From Caldithrix sp. (GTDB taxonomy: Bacteria; KSB1; UBA2214; DYKH01): DNA of 16,461 nt. The stretch is from assembly GCA_020722685.1 (NCBI GenBank), contig DYKH01000118.1, positions 1-16,461 of the forward strand, written 5' to 3'. Shown in pieces: positions 13,866-16,461 of the stretch (position 1 is its first letter; every line of letters begins with the position of its first letter). The notes beneath the pieces are model-generated. The model saw only the letters and a list, made by a program, of their open reading frames with translations. It searched no databases and was not told where the DNA came from. A program made the position numbers and the translations under genes.

Positions 13866-14285
13866 TTATTTCCCCAATAATGCTAGGAATTCTTCTGGAT
13901 TATAGATAGTCAGTTTCGACTTTTTATAAGCTTCTCCATTTCTGGTAATAATACACTCACACTGATTTGATACAGCACATTGGTGTTGTACCGCATCTTG
14001 AAAATCAGAAAAATCTAATTTTAAAGCTTCAATGATCATTTCATGATTTACTGGCAGTACCATTATGTAGTTGAGGAGTAGTTCAATGAATCGTTTTGCC
14101 TTTGTACTCGTACTAATCTTCCTGAGGATATAATAGATGTTCGTCACACTGTTTGATGAAATGTATCCTACGAATTGTCCGTTCTCGATACTCGCAAGAA
14201 CGCTTTTGCTGTGGTGTACAAAAGGTGTGCGGCCCGTTGCCACATCAAGAATGATATCAGAATCGAGGAAAATCTTTTTTATCAT
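13866..14285 (-). CDS. PIN-domain toxin, VapC-like
   Basis: This 139-residue PIN-fold protein is probably the RNase toxin of a toxin-antitoxin pair. The N-terminal FLDSDIILD supplies acidic residues D8, D10 and D14. SVTNIYYILRK (46-56) aligns with the second conserved strand, where many VapC proteins have a glutamate and this one has N49. DFSDFQDAV (91-99) gives D94 and D97. The last conserved block is ITRNGEAYKKS, where the aspartate common in TRNxxDF or TRNxxDY is alanine (A119). The reduced acidic set may mean lower or altered activity, or a subfamily habit. It overlaps the upstream antitoxin gene by four bases. No plausible separate promoter is seen. Confidence 0.82.
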   Translation of the reverse strand: MIKKIFLDSDIILDVATGRTPFVHHSKSVLASIENGQFVGYISSNSVTNIYYILRKISTSTKAKRFIELLLNYIMVLPVNHEMIIEALKLDFSDFQDAVQHQCAVSNQCECIITRNGEAYKKSKLTIYNPEEFLALLGK

Positions 14286-14524
14286 AGGTTCTTCTCGAGT
14301 AGCGCATCTTCAAGAAGTTCTTTATAGTTTTGTCCTTTGTACTCCTTTTTAAACATGCCAGTGATTTTATCAGTTATATCAGCAGAGATTGAAGTAAGAG
14401 ACGACATGGCCAAATCGGTAGAAGAAATTGTGTTTAGATAGTCTTCAACCAATTTTGAAACACTGCGATTCTTTTTCTTTGCATATAGTTTTGCCTTATC
14501 GACGACCTGTTTATCTATAGTCAA
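14282..14524 (-). CDS. Antitoxin, DUF6364-like
   Basis: This small protein (80 residues from TTG 14524) carries an N-terminal ribbon-helix-helix-like segment, TIDKQVVDKAKLYAKKKNRS followed by VSKLVEDYL, typical for DUF6364 antitoxins paired with PIN toxins. The rest is a hydrophilic, partly helical tail expected to wrap the toxin. The start is uncertain. TTG 14524 is the first canonical start codon but has no ribosome-binding site. The conserved family beginning SKLTL is encoded upstream in frame, and AAGGAG (14549-14554) lies six bases before ATA 14540-14542 and nine bases before ATT 14537-14539. Translation from ATT would give a normal-length protein. Confidence 0.8.
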   Translation of the reverse strand: MTIDKQVVDKAKLYAKKKNRSVSKLVEDYLNTISSTDLAMSSLTSISADITDKITGMFKKEYKGQNYKELLEDALLEKNL

Positions 14525-14552
14525 CGTGAGTTTGGAAATTATAACGCTCTCC

Positions 14553-14600
14553 TTACACGTATAATTTAATATGTTTTACACGTATACATCAAGCTTGATG
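14553..14600 (-). promoter_or_regulatory. Direct repeats and palindrome before the toxin-antitoxin genes
   Basis: TTACACGTATA occurs twice, at 14553-14563 and 14576-14586, 23 bases apart, so both copies face nearly the same side of the helix. A perfect 14-base palindrome CATCAAGCTTGATG follows at 14587-14600. On the minus strand it contributes TTGATG, which could act as a -35 element with TTAAAT 17 bases on. Antitoxins of this kind often bind such repeats, so autoregulation is likely. Confidence 0.5.
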
Positions 14601-14748
14601 TCCAGAGAGATGATCAGATGATTCCGAGATATTGTCATTGTGGTGGATGAAGCAAAGAGCGTTTTTTTGGGGGTCAGGCGATTGCTTCATCAAGCAGTTC
14701 TCCCGATTCCGCGAAAGCCCGAGGCCATCGAACCTGGGAATCTCGCAT

Positions 14749-14828
14749 GGCTTGGGCTCCAGCTGGGCAGGGGCACCGGCTAGACCTTGGCTCCCGCAGG
14801 GCTTGGGGCTGTCGCCGGGCTTGGGGCT
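14749..14828 (+). repeat. G-rich imperfect repeat
   Basis: GGGCTTGGGGCT occurs exactly at 14799-14810 and 14817-14828 (18-base period), with a shorter relative GGCTTGGGCT at 14749-14758. The two exact copies give four G-runs (GGG, GGGG, GGG, GGGG) that could form a G-quadruplex on the + strand. It lies just downstream of the stop of the secreted-protein gene. The stretch 14601-14748 shows nothing I can name; the + strand frame crossing the area has low-complexity composition and is not a convincing gene. Confidence 0.5.
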
Positions 14829-14844
14829 CTGGTCGGATCAATTT

Positions 14845-15822
14845 TTAAGGCGTTAGGGTAAACCGCAGTTTACCTATGGGAACCCAGGCGGAATTTTCCC
14901 AATAGTTGCTATCCCTATCCCTTATAAAGAACTGAACCGTGTAGTTCCCCGGAGTTCTTAAATCCCGAGCAAAGGCCACAACCCCCGGATTGTAGGCATA
15001 ACTGTTTTCTCGGGCTTGGGCTTCACCTCCAACTGTTTCACCATTCGGCATCGTTAGAGCGTATCCAAAAACGTATTGGGGCATTCCATTGGCGTTTCTG
15101 TACGCTTCCACCGGGGGCCCTACCATCCAAAATCCAAAGTTATTCCCTTCGGACCAGGCCGCCAGAGCGTCTTTAACGGTTAATGAAGGAGCCATTTGAA
15201 GGATTTTTATATCCCTATCGTAATTGGAATCTCCTACCTGTAGGATCTTGAAAACACCTACTCCCCAGGAGAGGAGTTTCCATTTTTGAAAAGAAAAATT
15301 GGGAATTGGAAAACTCGATGAAGATAGGTTAGGAGCTGTGTCGGCCGATGACTGACCCATATCGTCGCCGTACCGGAGGACAAATTCCCTTATCAATCTT
15401 TTACTGTCGGTGGGCACATTTTCCAAATAAATCTGGAATTTCCACAGGCCAATCCCCTTAGTGGGACTATCCTTGCCATAATCGTAGAATAGGTTTGGCA
15501 AAACAAAATCCGTTTGACAAAACCCATCCTCGTTAAAACCATACCGGGTATCCCAGATCATTTTTCCATCCGGCCGGAGAACCTGAATCCTAAAGTAATA
15601 ATCAAAGTTTCCGTTCTGGTTTAGGTTCCCTTGCCGTTGAACCTTAAGGTAGAATCGCGTGTTTATGGGAGCTTGTAACTGATCAGGTTTCCACGTTATT
15701 TGGGCGGGGCTCATGCCCACGTCCAAAACCGACGGTTCCGCAAAAACCCTGGAGCCAATACCCAGACAAAGAAATAGCACTGATAAAAGCAGAGTTCTTC
15801 TTCTTCGCAAATTCTTTTTCAT
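14845..15822 (-). CDS. Secreted protein of unknown function
   Basis: This is a 325-residue exported protein. The start has a basic region with four consecutive arginines, a hydrophobic core (LLLSVLFLCLGIG) and a likely signal peptidase I site after SRVFA; the core cysteine is not in a lipobox. The mature protein is rich in aromatic residues, Asn and Gly with alternating hydrophobics, suggesting an all-beta fold. Two similar segments, one around FYLKVQRQGNLNQNGNFDYY with IQVLRPDGKMIWD and one around GNYTVQFFIRDRDSNYWENS, read like the strands of immunoglobulin-like domains on either side of a Ser-rich linker (about 185-200). ATG 15822 has GAGGGGGA eight bases upstream. It stands alone, directly after an IS66 remnant. 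I do not recognise the family. Confidence 0.75.
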   Translation of the reverse strand: MKKNLRRRRTLLLSVLFLCLGIGSRVFAEPSVLDVGMSPAQITWKPDQLQAPINTRFYLKVQRQGNLNQNGNFDYYFRIQVLRPDGKMIWDTRYGFNEDGFCQTDFVLPNLFYDYGKDSPTKGIGLWKFQIYLENVPTDSKRLIREFVLRYGDDMGQSSADTAPNLSSSSFPIPNFSFQKWKLLSWGVGVFKILQVGDSNYDRDIKILQMAPSLTVKDALAAWSEGNNFGFWMVGPPVEAYRNANGMPQYVFGYALTMPNGETVGGEAQARENSYAYNPGVVAFARDLRTPGNYTVQFFIRDRDSNYWENSAWVPIGKLRFTLTP

Positions 15823-15845
15823 ATCTTTTCCCCCTCGTGATCGAG

Positions 15846-16049
15846 CTAGCAGCCATTCATACATGTGGCTACCTTGTCGGCGTCAAAGAACTTCTTGCGG
15901 ATATGTGCCATACCGCCAACATGCACGATTCCCCGACTATTGCATTCTGGGCAGCCTCGTTCTTCGGCAGAAAGCGCATGGACTATCTCTTTGCATTCAA
16001 GATTCGCAGGAAATGACTTTTTGCTAGACTTTTTTCGTATATCCGTGGC
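15846..16049 (-). pseudogene. IS66-type transposase remnant with internal deletion
   Basis: The minus strand is open for 67 codons. The first part (KKSFPANLECKEIVHALSAE and ERGCPECN) matches the N-terminal zinc-binding region of IS66 TnpC proteins. It passes straight into VHVGGMAHIRKKFFDADK, which matches the catalytic-core segment normally several hundred residues away in the pattern CWAHARRKFFDA. The intervening sequence is missing, so this is a fused internal deletion. The usual Cys-Trp of CWAH is changed to Gly-Met. A stop follows soon after. It lies 24 bases upstream of the secreted-protein start. Confidence 0.65.
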
Positions 16050-16126
16050 TTAAGTACAGTATACCATAAAACCCTTTATTTGTGGGCATAAATCGTTCAT
16101 ATCACCGTTAAATATTCAATTTTTTT

Positions 16127-16375
16127 ATGTTCCCTAAAGATGTCGATTCCCTTCATGAGAAGCTTGAATCGATCCCTTCTATTTCGATGAGCCCTTGCTT
16201 TTTTCGTGTCCAGGGGAAGGTGTCTTGCTCAAGCTGTTTTATCCAAAGGCAGAATCCAGTACGGTCTCGGAAGCTCATCCCTCAGAATCGATGGGTGATT
16301 CTGGCGGATTTGATTCCCTTGGACAAAGTAGAAGAAAAATACGCACAACTTTTTGTCACAAACAATGAACGGGGT
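16127..16375 (+). pseudogene. N-terminal transposase fragment, interrupted
   Basis: From ATG 16127 the frame is open and reads NRWVILADLIPLDKVEEKYA followed by QLFVTNNERG, a block typical of the N-terminus of IS1182/IS5-like transposases. After ERG the expected continuation into the next helix is replaced by the sequence shared with 13257-13341, and a stop follows within five codons. No good ribosome-binding site precedes the ATG, so the N-terminal boundary is uncertain. The break coincides with the IS-end-like repeat, which suggests insertion of a second element. Confidence 0.65.
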
Positions 16376-16461
16376 AGTGTAAAGTTCTTTCTGTAAATTG
16401 GTGGGGCTTGAAGCGGTAAGTCGAACCGGTCGAGATATTACCAAATAATTTGTACCTTTCA
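16376..16461 (+). mobile_element. Right copy of IS-end-like repeat, cut by window edge
   Basis: The start, TAGTGTAAAGTTCTTTCTGT, resembles the terminal inverted repeats of IS256-type (Mutator-like) elements, which commonly begin with GTGT(C/A)AA and a T-rich stretch ending GTAAA. The remaining part is nearly identical to the copy at 13257-13341. The element would extend to the right beyond the window, so whether it carries a transposase cannot be told. Confidence 0.6.

Noticed and set aside
14632..14856. + strand frame through the G-rich repeat
   Set aside because: It has repetitive Gly/Leu/Pro/Ser composition from the DNA repeat, no ribosome-binding site and overlaps the secreted-protein gene end.

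Overview
The window reads as a chromosomal piece of a heterotrophic, probably anaerobic bacterium with fairly balanced base composition. Ferrous-iron transport, a dicluster ferredoxin and a sugar ABC transporter fit a fermentative lifestyle. A spirochaete-like host is my guess from the general look of the proteins; nothing in the sequence proves the taxon.

Region 1 (1-1420) holds a SPFH/band-7 membrane protein on the + strand, bracketed by copies of a short repeat (core AACCTTGTGTA and TTACTGC). Region 2 (1424-8662) is one long minus-strand operon. From its promoter it encodes a GntR/FadR-type regulator, a sugar-binding lipid-free periplasmic protein, two CUT1 permeases, a transketolase split into N- and C-terminal subunits, a small cupin and a Gfo/Idh/MocA oxidoreductase. 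A strong promoter and two copies of the palindrome TGGTTAACCA sit directly before gntR, so the regulator probably represses the whole catabolic operon. No ATPase and no sugar kinase is encoded. Strong hairpins lie on both sides of the binding-protein gene.

Region 3 (8672-13180) is an iron module: dtxR-like regulator, two feoA genes and feoB on the minus strand, and a separate + strand gene for a 2[4Fe-4S] ferredoxin with a Gly/Arg/Met-rich tail. All three promoters (dtxR, feoA, ferredoxin) carry the same box TTAG-N6-CTAA placed on or beside the -10 element, the ferredoxin copy being the core of a perfect 28-bp palindrome. This makes a self-contained, metal-responsive regulon in which the ferredoxin is a full member. 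The interval between dtxR and the ferredoxin gene has been remodelled: it holds a 5' fragment of an IS1182-type transposase, a small perfect palindrome and a degenerate 23-bp tandem repeat.

Region 4 (13181-16461) is an accessory patch. Two direct copies of an IS-end-like sequence of about 80 bp flank it, and the right copy interrupts a transposase reading frame. Inside are short gene remnants, a PIN-domain toxin with its DUF6364-like antitoxin, a G-rich repeat, a secreted protein of unknown function and an internally deleted IS66 transposase remnant.

The observations most worth following are the TTAG-N6-CTAA regulon with its RG-tailed ferredoxin, the split-transketolase sugar operon, the apparently leaderless dtxR message and the antitoxin that lacks a normal start codon where one is expected.
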